From contig RQOL01000729.1 in NCBI GenBank assembly GCA_013076295.1, forward strand, positions 124,001-188,000: DNA of 64,000 nt, written 5' to 3'. Of this stretch, positions 1-20,110 are shown one piece after another. How positions within the stretch are numbered: position 1 is the first letter of the stretch; every line of letters starts with the position of its first letter. This DNA comes from Sanderia malayensis (lineage: Eukaryota; Cnidaria; Scyphozoa; Semaeostomeae; Pelagiidae). The notes beneath the pieces are model-generated. The model was not told where the DNA came from. It did not search any database and saw nothing but the letters and a program-made list of their open reading frames with translations. Position numbers and translations under genes: made by a program.

Positions 1-32
1 CAGAGAGTGTATTCAAGGAGCAAAGAGAAAAA

Positions 33-2764
33 ATGTCACGCGAAAGCAAGATTCCAAAATTTACTCCATCTTCAGTTACGAGAAACATTGCTTCAAAAAG
101 TCCAGAAAGATCTCACAGTGGAATACCAGTGTTGTCACCGCATCGATCTCCACACAAAGTGAATCTAATCGAAATGAAGGATAAGGGATTGGATGAAACA
201 ACACAAAAGAAAACCCAAATGGAAACTAGCTTTACGAATTCTAGAAGTGATACAGAAGAAAATACAAATGATGATTATGATGATGATGACGAAAGTGTTG
301 AATTTGATGATGATGATTTTGCTCTGGATTTATCGGGGGATTCTTTCAAACATTCCAACTCCAAAGTCAACTCAAGAATATCGCATTATGAATCGATATT
401 GGAATCAGATCAAATTGATTTGGAATTTCAGGTTTTCCTTTTTTCATTATCATACAATCATTATATTGTAATCAACGATATGCATTGGATTTTCGATCAC
501 TACTTTATGCATTATGGTATATTATCATATAATGTCATACGTTATCATATATTATTATATAATGTCATACATTATCATGTATTATCATGTACTTATAAAT
601 TTATGTAGGTGATAAAAGACTTGAAGCCGACAGACCCATGTGACGTTGCAAGAAGATCTGTGAATCGTGATAAAAATCGATTCAGAAGCATCCTACCATG
701 TAAGTCGTGCAAACAAACGTATACCATTCTGCCTGCTCTTATATTTTAATTCTTTTTTATTAATTCATTGATGGATTTCTATTTTTAAGATGATAAGACT
801 CGAATTTGCTTGGCTGGCGGCGAAGAGAGTGATTACATCAATGCAAGTCGAATCAAAGTAGGAAATCTCCATTATTTATTTATTTATATATTTATATTAT
901 TTTCCTTACTTTGTGTCTTGGTAAGCCTGCTTCTCCAGTATTATTTTCTGAATTGTATTGTGATGATCCTATAATTTCTATTTTATTTTATTGTCAGTTT
1001 CACATGCAAGATGTTTCTGGCGATTACATTGCTTCTCAGGTAATACACAATTTGAATAAGTTCATCTGAGAATAGTAACAATGTTTCTTATCAATGACTG
1101 TGTGTCATTCGACATTCCATAATATGATGTTCCATTTGTTTAGGGTCCCCTTTCAAGCACAGTTGCTGATTTCTGGAGGATGATTTGGGAATGCAAAGCT
1201 GATACGATTGTCATGGTAACCAAAGATGTTGAAAATGGAAAGGTAATGCCATTCTTTGTTATTATTAAGACGAAGAAGTCGTTTATCTCACTGTAGCTAA
1301 CAAGAGTTTTTATACAATGATGGCCCAATAGGTTGATGCATAAGATAGAATAACCACTTAATCATCAACGACCTTTATTTATTTGTCAGCAAATGATGCA
1401 CATATTTTGTTTTGTTTTTGCAGGTCAAGTGCCATCGCTATTGGCCTGATATGCCAGGCTTGCCATTGAAAGCATCTGATCGGTATATAATCAATCTCAT
1501 CTTCATCTTATTATTTGTTTTTAAGTTCCCTTACTTGTATTCAAATCACATCTTGTATTGATTTATTTTTCAGATTTAAAATCGATTTGGTTCATCGTAA
1601 AGATCATGGCGATTTTATCGAGAGACATTTTTCTTTACTAAATACAAAAGTATGTTATGTATTTATCGCATTTCATTTATTTTCCTCTTAATTGTTACAT
1701 TGTTCAATTGTTCAATTTTGAACCTGCTTATTTTATTGATTTTCAGTTGAACAAGTCAGTGAATATTAATCATTTTCTGTTTACAATTTGGCCAGATGTT
1801 GGAGTTCCAAAGGTTATTAATTATGAATTCATCATTATCTGCTTTTTTGCTTACCCTACCGCTCTTTCTGTGCTCATGAAATGTATTTATGATTTTCAAG
1901 GGGCCTTCGTCAATGTTGAAGTTTGTGAAACAGATATCCGAAGTACTCCCCACTGGTCCGCTGGTTGTTCATTGCAGGTGAGTAACAATAAACTTGCCAT
2001 GTCATGTCATTTCGTTCTCATGGCCGATTGGCCGTTGAACCTCTTTTCCATTTCACAGTCCATCTATCGTTAACTATCTTCATAGCTTCATTTGACTCTC
2101 TTTAAGCACCGCACCAAGATTCTATTAAGTCACTATCTTCATCTACCTAAAAATCACGACTTTACGAACATATCGACATACTTACCTGCTGCAATGTGTA
2201 ATACATTCTCAAGCTCAGTTTGTTGAGCATTGCAAACTAGAAACAGATTTATTGATCGTTTTTCAAATTGTTTTAATGAAAAGGATTCATATTTAAGTGA
2301 AATTGTTTATTGCTTTTTAGTGCTGGCACTGGCAGAACTGGCTTATTTATTTTGACTCATATGATGATCAAATTGGTCAGAAAGAAACAAGATGTAATTC
2401 CATTAATTTTGTTTAATAAGTTCTACATTGTGTGATTTATTTTACATCCATAAATGTGTAGCTCAATAATTTTTTGGAGAATTTAAATTTTATTGAACAT
2501 ACTGCTTTATTTTAGTTCAAAATTGATGAAATGGTAAAAACATTGAAAAGGCAACGTCAAGCATTACTCCAAACAATGGTAACTTCAACCATAGTTCAGC
2601 CAAGATTGCAGATTTCTTTCAAAGGAATCTGGTCCTCACTGAAAATTCTTTATTTTCTTACTTTATATCAGGTAATAACTTTGGTAAATTATCTTCTTTT
2701 AAAGGACCAATATTCATTTTGTTACAAAATGGCTGTGGAAGTATTGAAAGAACAAAGCTTTTAA
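33..2764 (+). CDS. protein tyrosine phosphatase, classical PTP domain, 12 exons
   Basis: A phosphotyrosine-specific phosphatase, assembled from twelve exons with consistent phases: 33-431, 609-699, 790-857, 998-1039, 1144-1242, 1424-1482, 1574-1649, 1747-1812, 1901-1977, 2321-2393, 2516-2578, 2705-2764 (about 390 aa). Residues 1-133 are a Ser/Lys-rich then Asp/Glu-rich tail without a recognised domain. The rest is a full PTP fold: pTyr loop [22 protein letters not shown] loop (IWPDVGVP) with the general-acid Asp, and P-loop [12 protein letters not shown] with catalytic Cys and Arg, split by the intron at 1978-2320. The Q-loop Gln (LQTMDQY) is also present, so the enzyme looks active. No membrane segment, SH2, FERM or PDZ region is visible, so the subfamily is unknown. 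The frame is open upstream of the chosen ATG to the window edge, so more N-terminal exons may exist. The final intron (2579-2704) is inferred from family alignment. Confidence 0.88.
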
Positions 2765-5700
2765 ATTCTGACGATGTATGGTTTTCATAATATTTAGAAA
2801 GTCATGTATAAAGGCAACAACAACCAAGAATTTCAATGCTGTGTAAATATATTTTGTAATTAATTCGTAATATTTGTCAATTATGAAACTATTTTTAATG
2901 TCTTCAAAGATTTATGTATTAAATTGACAGTTTTTATCGAAAGAAACCAGTGAACTCCAGTTCACTGCAAGGAACCATTGAAGCAATTTTTGTGCATTGT
3001 ATCCCTGTGATTATCATTGATGCATTGTGGGACTGAAATAGCACCAGCTCGCCATTTTTTTTGATGGATTCAAATTTCTTTTTGATTCGAGCAGCAGCCT
3101 TCTTGGATATTTTAAAGTTAAATCAGGGAAGCAAAGACTTGCAAATTCGTTTTCACTGTTTGTTTTATTTGCCACAAGTTTCCGTGAATTAAATGTGTCG
3201 TTAGTTGATGCAACATGCTTTCAAGAATTTGGTGCAACATACAATTATGAACGTGAACTGGAAATAATACAGATAAGTAATTTCAGAATTAGCATGCCAA
3301 CTTCACTTCGAGTGTTTTAATTTTACAAAGTCTCGTTAATTGAACTTTTGTTCAAGACACTGATTCTGTTTTTTTCTTTTAGGGCTGCTGGAAGGAAAGA
3401 GCCTTCCCGGCTACAATTATGAGCGTGAACTGGAAATAACACAGATAAGTATAATTTCAGAATTAGCATGCCAACTTCACTTCGAATGTTTTAATTTTAT
3501 AAAGTCTCGTTGATTGAACTTTTGTTCAAGACACTGATTATGTTTTTTGTTTTAGGTCTGCTGGAAGGAAAGAGCCTTCCCCGGTCGGAGGGGAAGGTGT
3601 CCATCTGCCCAGTCCTGTGGAATGCTGTTGGCTTACCTTGCTGCGTCATATGATATTCTTGGCTCATGGTCCTTGACTCTGTTTCAATCTTGTTGTCAAG
3701 TCTTTGGGCTCCTTCTCTATTCCAGGGTGAGAAAATGTTGTATCTATATAAATGTTACTCTTTCACAATGTTATCATATCACATAAATATCCAAGTTCCT
3801 AAAACTTTAAGGACCAGGGCTAAAATGCTTGAAGCTGTTACTTATCTTCAATTCTGTGCTATATTGCTGGAAAAGAATGACAATTGTAGCCTGTTTGCAA
3901 TCCAAAACTAGGAGAAGCATGAAGCATTGTACGTTTCATTGTAGTTGAAGCCTGGGTCGCTGAATTTGATATCGATCTGCTCTGACATCATTTACAAAAA
4001 GCTTTTACCTGAACCCTGACCCTGGCTCCCAATAAGATTGTAATTCACAGATTAAAATGGATCTCTTTGTGCATTATTAGGCATTTTATCATTTTTATTA
4101 GCTAGATAGAACATTATTTATTTGTTTCTAGCTCCTTGTTATTATTATTTATATTTTCATCCATGGTTAGGTTGAGCTTTAGTATGATACAGTATTTAGT
4201 ATGTGGCTTTTATATGATTAGTTACAGCACTGGTAATAGCATAGTTGTAGCAGTCATATGGTTAAGGCTGTTAGGGCTAACAGTATTATTCTGAGAAGTA
4301 TTAATAAGTAGTAAATTATGACAGTTAATAATGTGTTAATATTTTTAATGACTGTAGTAATGGTTGTAGTAATAATATAATGACAACATTAGTTGTAATA
4401 TCATTATCAGTCACACTTTTAGCAACATCAGTTGCAATTATTTTCCTCCTTGGTTTTGGTTAGTTATTCTGTACCTGTCTAAGCTTAGTCATGCAAGATG
4501 TATTATAGTATTAGTAACTCAATGATAAGTGTATTGTAGAGTAGTATTAGTGGTAAAAGTAGCTACAGTAGTGGAAATAGTAATGATGTCTGCTTAATTA
4601 TATTTATACTTTTAATAACATTGCAAGGCAGCTGCAATTATTTTTACTCAGTTCAGTCTTTGTTTTTTTAAATAAAATAGAAAGGTAAATTAAGGAAAGT
4701 AGGGGGCTACTTATCTTATTTTATCTTTGCGATTTCTCATGATTTATAATTTTTTCTAAGAATTAGGTTTTTTAACACATAGTTTATTGTTTTTCATACT
4801 TTTCTCACTTGTGAATTATTTTCTTGCTTACTTTCTCTTTCTCTTGTGAGTTTTAGTGAGGGTAGACCTGAGATATCAGTCTTAGTATGTTTCTAAGCCA
4901 TCTCTTTTGAATATTGAGAAATGCTCTTTATGATTTCATCTTATGTTTTTATTATATCATAAGAATTTTTGTTTTTTCTTTGCACAAAGAGTTCCATTTG
5001 TATGCTGTGGGTTTTTTCACATGAAGAGGGCCAAATTCTAATGCGGTTTTGCTTTTCGTTGTGATGTTCAGCCATTCGTCTGATCAAATAATGATGATAC
5101 GGCCTGGGGGGTGCAGTAAATGCAATGACGCTATGGCCTTCGGGGGGCAATGCTTTCTGCTCTCATGAATTATCTGCCTCAAATTCATTTCATGGCACCA
5201 AAATGAGGTTGCTTTCCTTTTTCACTCACAAGAGGCTTAAGCATATTTTGTATATATGTGAACAGGTTACATTGTCAACTTTGAAAGTTATATTTCATGG
5301 TCTTGTGGATTTGTAATAAGCCTCATAGCCAGTTGTTTTGTTAGATAATTTTCCATGAGCAAACTTGGATAAAAATTGTGATAATGATGCATTGTGATTG
5401 GATAACATTATGACAGATACAACATTTTCTCATCATTTTGGAATAGAGTTGTAGCTCAAGGACTGGTCAACTTGGTTGAAATGGATAATGGGGACCATGA
5501 GTACAAGATATCATATGACAAAGCAAGGTAGCTGGCAGCATGAAGCAGGACTGGGCACATTTTTTTAAAATACTTTTTTACTCCCTCCCACCTTTTCGAG
5601 TTTAGTCCGTCCAGGACAAAGATGCAGCTGTAGGGTTTTCATTCCCTACAGCTTCCCTATGGGCTACAACAATTGCAAGAGGTATCTTTACCAAATGCAA

Positions 5701-6955
5701 CTATTGTAGCCTACCCTACCCCTGTTTTACCCACCCAAGCTAACCCTCCCTACTAGCCTATTACATTACATTATTATTCTAGACTTCTATCATTCATTAA
5801 TTACCCTAACATTAGAAGCAGATTCCTTAGATTAGATATATTGTAAATTTATTATCATATATTAATCTTTACTTATCTAAAACTAGCCTATTCTTATAAA
5901 TCCCCAAGAAAAACACATTCCTGAAGTTGTTTTATTAAATAAATTGTACATATATTGTAAAATAGAAAAATATTTATACAATTCTTATGAAAATTGTCCA
6001 TGGAAAAGACGAAGCGAAAAATTCCTCTTGTTTTCCTTCCATCCATGTAAACTCCACGCCGAAGATATTTTCAAGCAGTCTTACATGCACGCCAAAAATT
6101 ATAATATGTGGTTACTGTAAATTGTTATAAAAGTTATTACCCTTTATTACGCCACCAGGCAATACTTGTACGCTGACGGAAAACAGAACTCCACCGCCGA
6201 AAACCTGCGGGCCTAACTGAATGGAATGCACTCTCTGGCTTGTTTCTCGTCTTCTCTTTTGTCGAGTAACAAAGATCTTTGGTGAAACGCAGGCCGGATA
6301 TAAACATTTTGCAAGCTTAATTTTCAGGAATATCTGGAAAGAATAAATTGAGTTAATAATCCATCGGTAAAGTTAAGTACAATTGCGAATAAAAGACGCA
6401 GCTTAAGCTTAGGCCCACTCATATCCATTTTGATTGCACGAAACTTGACTCTGCAGCTTTATTCCAGCAGTTTACGAAGGTTTAATAAGAGGAAAAACTT
6501 GTTCAATCTCAAGGACCAGTTCTAAATATAATCTGGGCATCTATGCATAAAATATGAGTAAAAACAACGTACTTACACGCGTCCCTCTTTGCAAACAAAA
6601 TACTCGCTCCAAATTTCAAAATGAACGAAGAAAAGAAACAAATTGAAAAATTCACGAAACATGTGCAATTTACATCCCATGATGCACTGGAGTCAACCAC
6701 AGGGATACAAAAAGTGAAAACAGCTGATGAATGGCTCTCCCTCTGCGAAGGCGTATTTTTAATTAAAAAAATACATTATATTCGATTTCTACCCATTTAT
6801 TAATGATCATTTTTTTCCTTGAAAAAGATATGAAAACTGTACTGATAAAATAACAAAATAAATGAAAGTAACATGAATCAATCATCAATCAATAGCAGTA
6901 TATCACCTGTCTTTAATGTGTTAAATTGCACACAGTCCAATTAAATGAGTGTAAA
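2765..6955. other. long intergenic stretch, no confident gene
   Basis: Starts with the phosphatase 3' UTR. It holds a 172-bp tandem duplication (3241-3583) and, from about 4.1 to 4.7 kb, a degenerate TAGTAA-rich low-complexity tract. An exon-like open segment lies at about 5447-5530, between an AG and a GT. A less AT-rich patch at 6140-6310 carries a 56-codon minus-strand open frame. A 60-codon plus-strand frame at 6621-6803 was not recognised. None of these can be tied to a known family. Confidence 0.5.
3241..3583. repeat. 172-bp tandem direct duplication (two copies)
   Basis: Copy 1 (3241-3410) and copy 2 (3413-3583) start with acaattatgarcgtgaactg and differ by scattered substitutions and a few short indels. 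Each ends in a short hairpin-capable motif, GGAAGG-AAAGAG-CCTTCC, preceded by a pyrimidine tract and TTTTAG that looks like a splice acceptor. No function is evident. Confidence 0.85.
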
Positions 6956-7819
6956 TCATGTTACAAGGTTTGCCTTGTCACTTTTGATGGGTTTTCTTTG
7001 TCCAATCATTGAAGCACCCTTGCACAAAAAGAAGAAACTGGCCCCAAACAGCATGAACACTCCAACCCAGGCACAGTAAAACACTGTTCCATATGTGCAG
7101 TATGAAAAGCCATATTTGTTGGTATATAGAGACACTGCAGCTACTCCAACCAATGCTAAAAGAGAGAAAGAATAAAAGCGGTGATGTGTGCAATATAACC
7201 ACACGAACGCAACAATATTTGTGAACAGGATCACAAAGACAACATTACAACTTACCAGCAATGAATTCGATGACAGTGTTAAGAAACATTATGATGAGTT
7301 GATTTGTGAGAGCTGCAATGATGCCAGTAATGCAGCAAAACCCATGCATCCCGATACAAACCAACATTAAAATTGCCACTGTCTTATGATGTCCAGAAAC
7401 TACAACAAAAGTGATAGCATTTATTGATATATTATCATCCAAAAAATATATGATGCGTTGATTGAGATTTTGATTAGCATTCTGGCAGTTTGGTGTGGTC
7501 CGCCATGAAATGAAATTTAACACAGTCAACAAAATTAGAAAAAGCAGCTCTTACCATCAAATTTGCTGACCTGTTTCATTGGCACACAACTACTGCTTTC
7601 ATATAACGATGTTCCTTGAAAACAAGTTCCATAACAAATTTTGAAAAGACCATCCCGGATGCAGCTATTTCTGACTGCCGAAGATTTGTAGCCGCAAGTT
7701 CGCCAATCTGCAACCCCAATCGCAACCCCAAGTAGAATTGCTGAAATTATGGATACAGCTATCAAATAGTAGTCCAAATTTTCCATATCTTCATTTTCAT
7801 TGTTGCTTTGCCCAGGCAT
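6956..7819 (-). CDS. four-transmembrane claudin/PMP22/EMP-like membrane protein
   Basis: Three exons (7555-7819, 7256-7399, 6956-7155) join in phase to 202 aa. Four hydrophobic segments lie at about residues 17-40, 92-117, 122-148 and 165-187. The N-terminus is short and polar (cytosolic by family topology). The first extracellular loop is long and contains D-W then G-L-F-K-I-C and several further Cys, which resembles the W-GLW-C-C signature of the claudin/PMP22/EMP superfamily. The second loop is short and the C-terminal tail Lys-rich. Members of this superfamily organise cell contacts or regulate channels; which role applies here cannot be read. It lacks an obvious PDZ-binding C-terminus. 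Single gene on the minus strand, with about 0.7 kb between it and the STRAP stop codon. Confidence 0.7.
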
Positions 7820-8502
7820 TTTGTAAAATCCGAGACGTTTTTGCTGACTTTGATCAAACTATTTTGGAGAAAATATGCAAGCGAATCGAATACTATGATT
7901 CTTTCACTGGTCGGGAAACAGGAAGTTACAAGGAACAAATAACTTTGTAAACAAAGTCAACCAGCAGACATGTATCATATGTCAACCACCGAACCCGGAG
8001 CGAGGCAGACATTTGATATGCTAGGAATAAACAGATATTTAATTCTGAACAGATATTTAATTCTGAATCCCTAAGATCAGGGAATAGAAGGAGACATAGA
8101 ATGGATAAACCATAGAGATGGGATAATACATCTATTATAATATCCTGTCTCTATGAGATAAATATGCTTGTAATGCTCCTCCTCAGTTACTTTGTTCACT
8201 ATTTGTTGGGCCCAAAAAAGTCTGAACTCAGACACAAACCACGTTGAATACGAAATGTTTAAATACCTTTGATACTTTGAGCATTGAGCATTCGAATTGA
8301 GTTGACATTCACCGTATATCATCAGAGTAAACGCTTGCAAAGTTTATTTAACTAACTTGGATGAGTGAAATGATTGGGTGTGTCAGTAGCTAACATAATC
8401 TATTCAAAGAAGATCATAACGAAATATTGTTGTTGAATCTGGGGATGATGATGACGATGATGATAATGATGATGATAATGATGATAAACTTTTAATTATA
8501 AC
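7820..8502. other. intergenic: claudin-like gene promoter and STRAP 3' region
   Basis: Upstream region of the claudin-like gene and downstream region of STRAP, both on the minus strand. A (GAT/GAC)n-type simple repeat occupies about 8441-8486. No additional gene seen. Confidence 0.6.
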
Positions 8503-10349
8503 CTATGTTTCTTCTGTAACTGTATCACCGTTCATAATTAAACTTGGTTTTTCATCGTCATCTAAAGATTTCCAAAGTCCATATGTTTTACCAACAGTTG
8601 TCTGCCAGAGACGCAATGTGCCATCTTCTGAACCAGAAGCATACAGCTCACCATCTGGTGATATTTCAAGGCAATGTATCGGACCAAAATGACCTTTATT
8701 GCTCTCTGAAATTAACCAAATCACATTGATGACATTAAAATACACAACAAAAGAGAATCAGTAACACTGCATGGTTAGCAAAATGGTATAGGATACGCAC
8801 CTAGTATGTTGCCAGTTTCATAGTCATATTTGTACAAATGGCAGTCTTCACCACCGGCAACGAAGAAACTCTTGTTTGGACTCAGAGAGGCCGAAAAAAT
8901 GGGGGAATTTAATTCAAACTTCTTTAGTAATTCAAAGCTGAAACAAAGATGAACAGTAAATGATTAATTGCTAGACTTTCATCTAAATTATGCTAGTTGG
9001 TAAATGATGGACTAATATTAGGTAGGTAACATTATTTGATGATAAAACAAACATAGTATCAGAATACCTTATTGGATTGTAAAATGCTACAGTTTTACCA
9101 AAAGTTACAGTTAATATTTGTCCATCACATGAAAGCTCCATATCAGTTATATTTGAACCAACATTCAATCTATTAACCACAGTTAATGATCTAATATCCC
9201 ATTGACTAAAAGAAAGAATGAAAACATGGATTTATAATTTGTTGTCAATCTTCAAAAATACAGAATAGGTCAGTTTTATCACGGACAAAGGTTCATACGT
9301 AATCTCTTTGTCATCTCCTCCATTTAAAACAGAGTTGCTTGAAGACCAAAGACACCGCCTTGAATTTCCAGTCAGTCCTTCCATCACTGTTGGATCTATA
9401 AATAATTTTAAGATTTATTAAAACCAAATATACTCCAAGAACTTATTTCCATATCTTCATAGTAAAATGTCAATAAGAAAACAGGTCAATACTCACCAGA
9501 ATTGGTTTTTTCAATTGAAAATATTCTTAGTTTCTTCTCATTACTTGCTGTTAAAAGTTTTCCACCATCCTGTGGCAAAAAAGATGCAATTTTAAAGGCC
9601 AGTTTTATAAACAACTAAGTAAGTAATGTTAAAAATTATTCTTACCTGAGAAAAATCAACAGCCTTGACAATGTGTTTATGGGCAAATGAGTTAATTTCA
9701 GCTCCGGAAACTGCATCCCATAGTTTTCTATTTAATTACAAATATATTCTATTTAATATCATGCTTTAGCATCATTGCATGAAAGAAAAAAGATGAAGTT
9801 GCAGTGATCAAAACATATGAATTCAAAATTTGAAAGTTTTATACCAATTAATTAAAGATAAATAGACATTAGACAAGGTAGTAAATAAAAATGAAAAGAT
9901 GGAAATACGCACGCTGAGAAATCTGCTGCTCCTGTAGCTGCCATAGTTGCCTTTTTGTTTAAAGTTGCGCCCCAAACTGCCCCTTTGTGTCCCACAAATG
10001 TTCCAATCCAGTCTCCAGTTTCTCCCTTTCTTAGCATCGGCTTTCCATCTATCGATACAATAATCAATCATTTCTGTTTTATCTTAGACTTACATCTAAT
10101 CGTCTCCATCGTCATAGACAGAATACGGATGACGAAGAATGTTACTCATGGATGATCCAATTGAAATGGGTTTAAACGAAATGGGCCTAAGTTGGAATAG
10201 AAAGAAAGTTGAACACCTGTATCAGAAGGCATACCTTTTGAAGCACTTATCAAGTAATAACCATTTTCTGTAATATCTGAAAATTTAACGTCGACAACTG
10301 GTCTTTCATGGCCACTACAAGTTAGTGGAAGTTGTCTTGCAGCCGTCAT
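8503..10349 (-). CDS. STRAP: serine-threonine kinase receptor-associated protein, WD40
   Basis: Eight exons: 10235-10349, 9913-10048, 9646-9727, 9497-9569, 9299-9395, 9068-9205, 8801-8937, 8503-8705. They join in phase to 326 aa, close to the roughly 350 aa of vertebrate STRAP. The N-terminus reads [18 protein letters not shown]. Further family-diagnostic blocks follow: [28 protein letters not shown], and near the C-terminus [20 protein letters not shown] with [11 protein letters not shown] and VGKTYGLWK. The protein is a seven-blade WD40 propeller. In known animals it is an SMN-complex component (snRNP assembly) and a TGF-beta receptor/SMAD7 adaptor. It is shorter than human STRAP because the acidic C-terminal tail is reduced. 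The start codon lies only 263 bp downstream of the COPA stop on the same strand; ttttattcag, a possible splice or trans-splice acceptor, sits 5 nt before the ATG. Confidence 0.95.
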
Positions 10350-10612
10350 CCTTGCTGAATAAAATTATGAACCAACCAAAGAGAAGAGACAGGATGCAAC
10401 ACTCATTTCCTCCCACCTTTATTGCGGGATGACGATATTGTTGAAAAGGATCTCGAAAGAAAAACGTCAAAGTGGAAACAAAAATCAAATCAGTTCTAAC
10501 TCTATATCACGTCACCTGGGTAATTGCAACATTTTAATAAAGTTTGTTTCTTAATTACTTAATAATAACGATAATAATAAAATCTAATTGAATGTCAGAA
10601 ATGTCCTCTTGA

Positions 10613-19048
<8,436 letters not shown>

Positions 19049-20110
19049 GTTTTCCAATGCACATTAAAGTTACTGCAGTAAGTTAGAGCAGCAATAGTAA
19101 AAGTTAAGAAGGCAGAAAGAACAAGAACGTGTTCAGATTTCTACCATGATGGCCGCCACGTCAGTCGATCAGATGTTTTTCCAAAGAAGATTGGGCTCTA
19201 AGCATAAATTCTCTGACGTCATTAAAATGCTTCCTTCTGATCGGATCTCCTTCGCAGTTCCTTCAACACGACAAATTTATTTATGTTTATGTCAAGCAAT
19301 ACCACACAATACAAGGCAATATTACGCAAACATATCTGTTTTAACAATAGTACAATATATAACTGTGTCTGTCCATACAAATGATTAAGAGTAATCAAAG
19401 CTTATAAGCTTGAATATATGCTTAAAAGTTAGATTAAAACTCCAAACAACTACACGACAATTGATTTTGGGATATATATTGCAAAACAGATTTTACGCAG
19501 AAAAAATAATTCTAAAATGTTGTTCCAAGAAGAAAAGTCTCAAAGTGTTCTGGCTGCCTTCAACTTGTTGCTTCAAAAAGCATCGGTATCAGCATCCAGA
19601 ACAAAAGACTTTGTGCATACAATAATGCATAGTATAATGTAGAAGAAATAGTTAATTGTTGATAATTTGTTACAATATTATGAGCTCCTCCTCATTGGCC
19701 ATGCTTCCTTGCTTCACAACCCAACCCTCACCCGAATCTGAATGTTCATTTTGGATTGATGTTCAAGCCAAAAGACCTGCCCCTGGCAAATGCTTTTCAC
19801 AGAAAAACTCAACCCCCCGGAAATAGCAATGGCCAATTGATAAACGTACAAAGAAATGGAATGGACAGGGGGGAATGTCATTGGCCACTTTATAATATAA
19901 TCATTGTTCTGTCGCTAATTTTCGCAAAATTTCAATTGCAATAGTCTAAATTATAGCAAATTATCATTTGATTAAGATGAAAAAATTATTAATTAAAAGC
20001 AGCAAATGTTTAATACGAGATCAAATTAATTTTGGATATTAAGAAGAAAATGTAAAAATGAAATGCTTAGTGGAAGCTGGGTTGGTAAATATTCATGAAA
20101 ATTAGCTAAC
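19049..20110. other. intergenic between COPA start and CPT1 stop
   Basis: About 1.06 kb. The proximal part holds the COPA 5' UTR/promoter elements listed separately. The rest is AT-rich with a less AT-rich stretch at 19680-19880. No gene recognised; the 80-codon plus-strand frame at 19146 overlaps the COPA promoter elements and has no family resemblance. Confidence 0.5.
19156..19221 (-). promoter_or_regulatory. UPRE-like and CRE-like sites upstream of COPA
   Basis: Read on the COPA (minus) strand, 19156-19163 is TGACGTGG, the consensus core bound by ATF6/XBP1/CREB3-type bZIP factors. The palindrome TGACGTCA (full CRE) is at 19214-19221. They lie about 110 and 170 bp upstream of the COPA start codon. 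An ATGATGGCCGCC element next to the UPRE resembles a YY1-type motif. Secretory-pathway genes are known targets of such bZIP factors; use here is inferred. Confidence 0.5.

Noticed and set aside
19146..19388. 80-codon plus-strand frame starting MMAATS
   Set aside because: Overlaps the COPA promoter motifs, and its coding look comes from the ATGATGGCCGCC element; no family resemblance.
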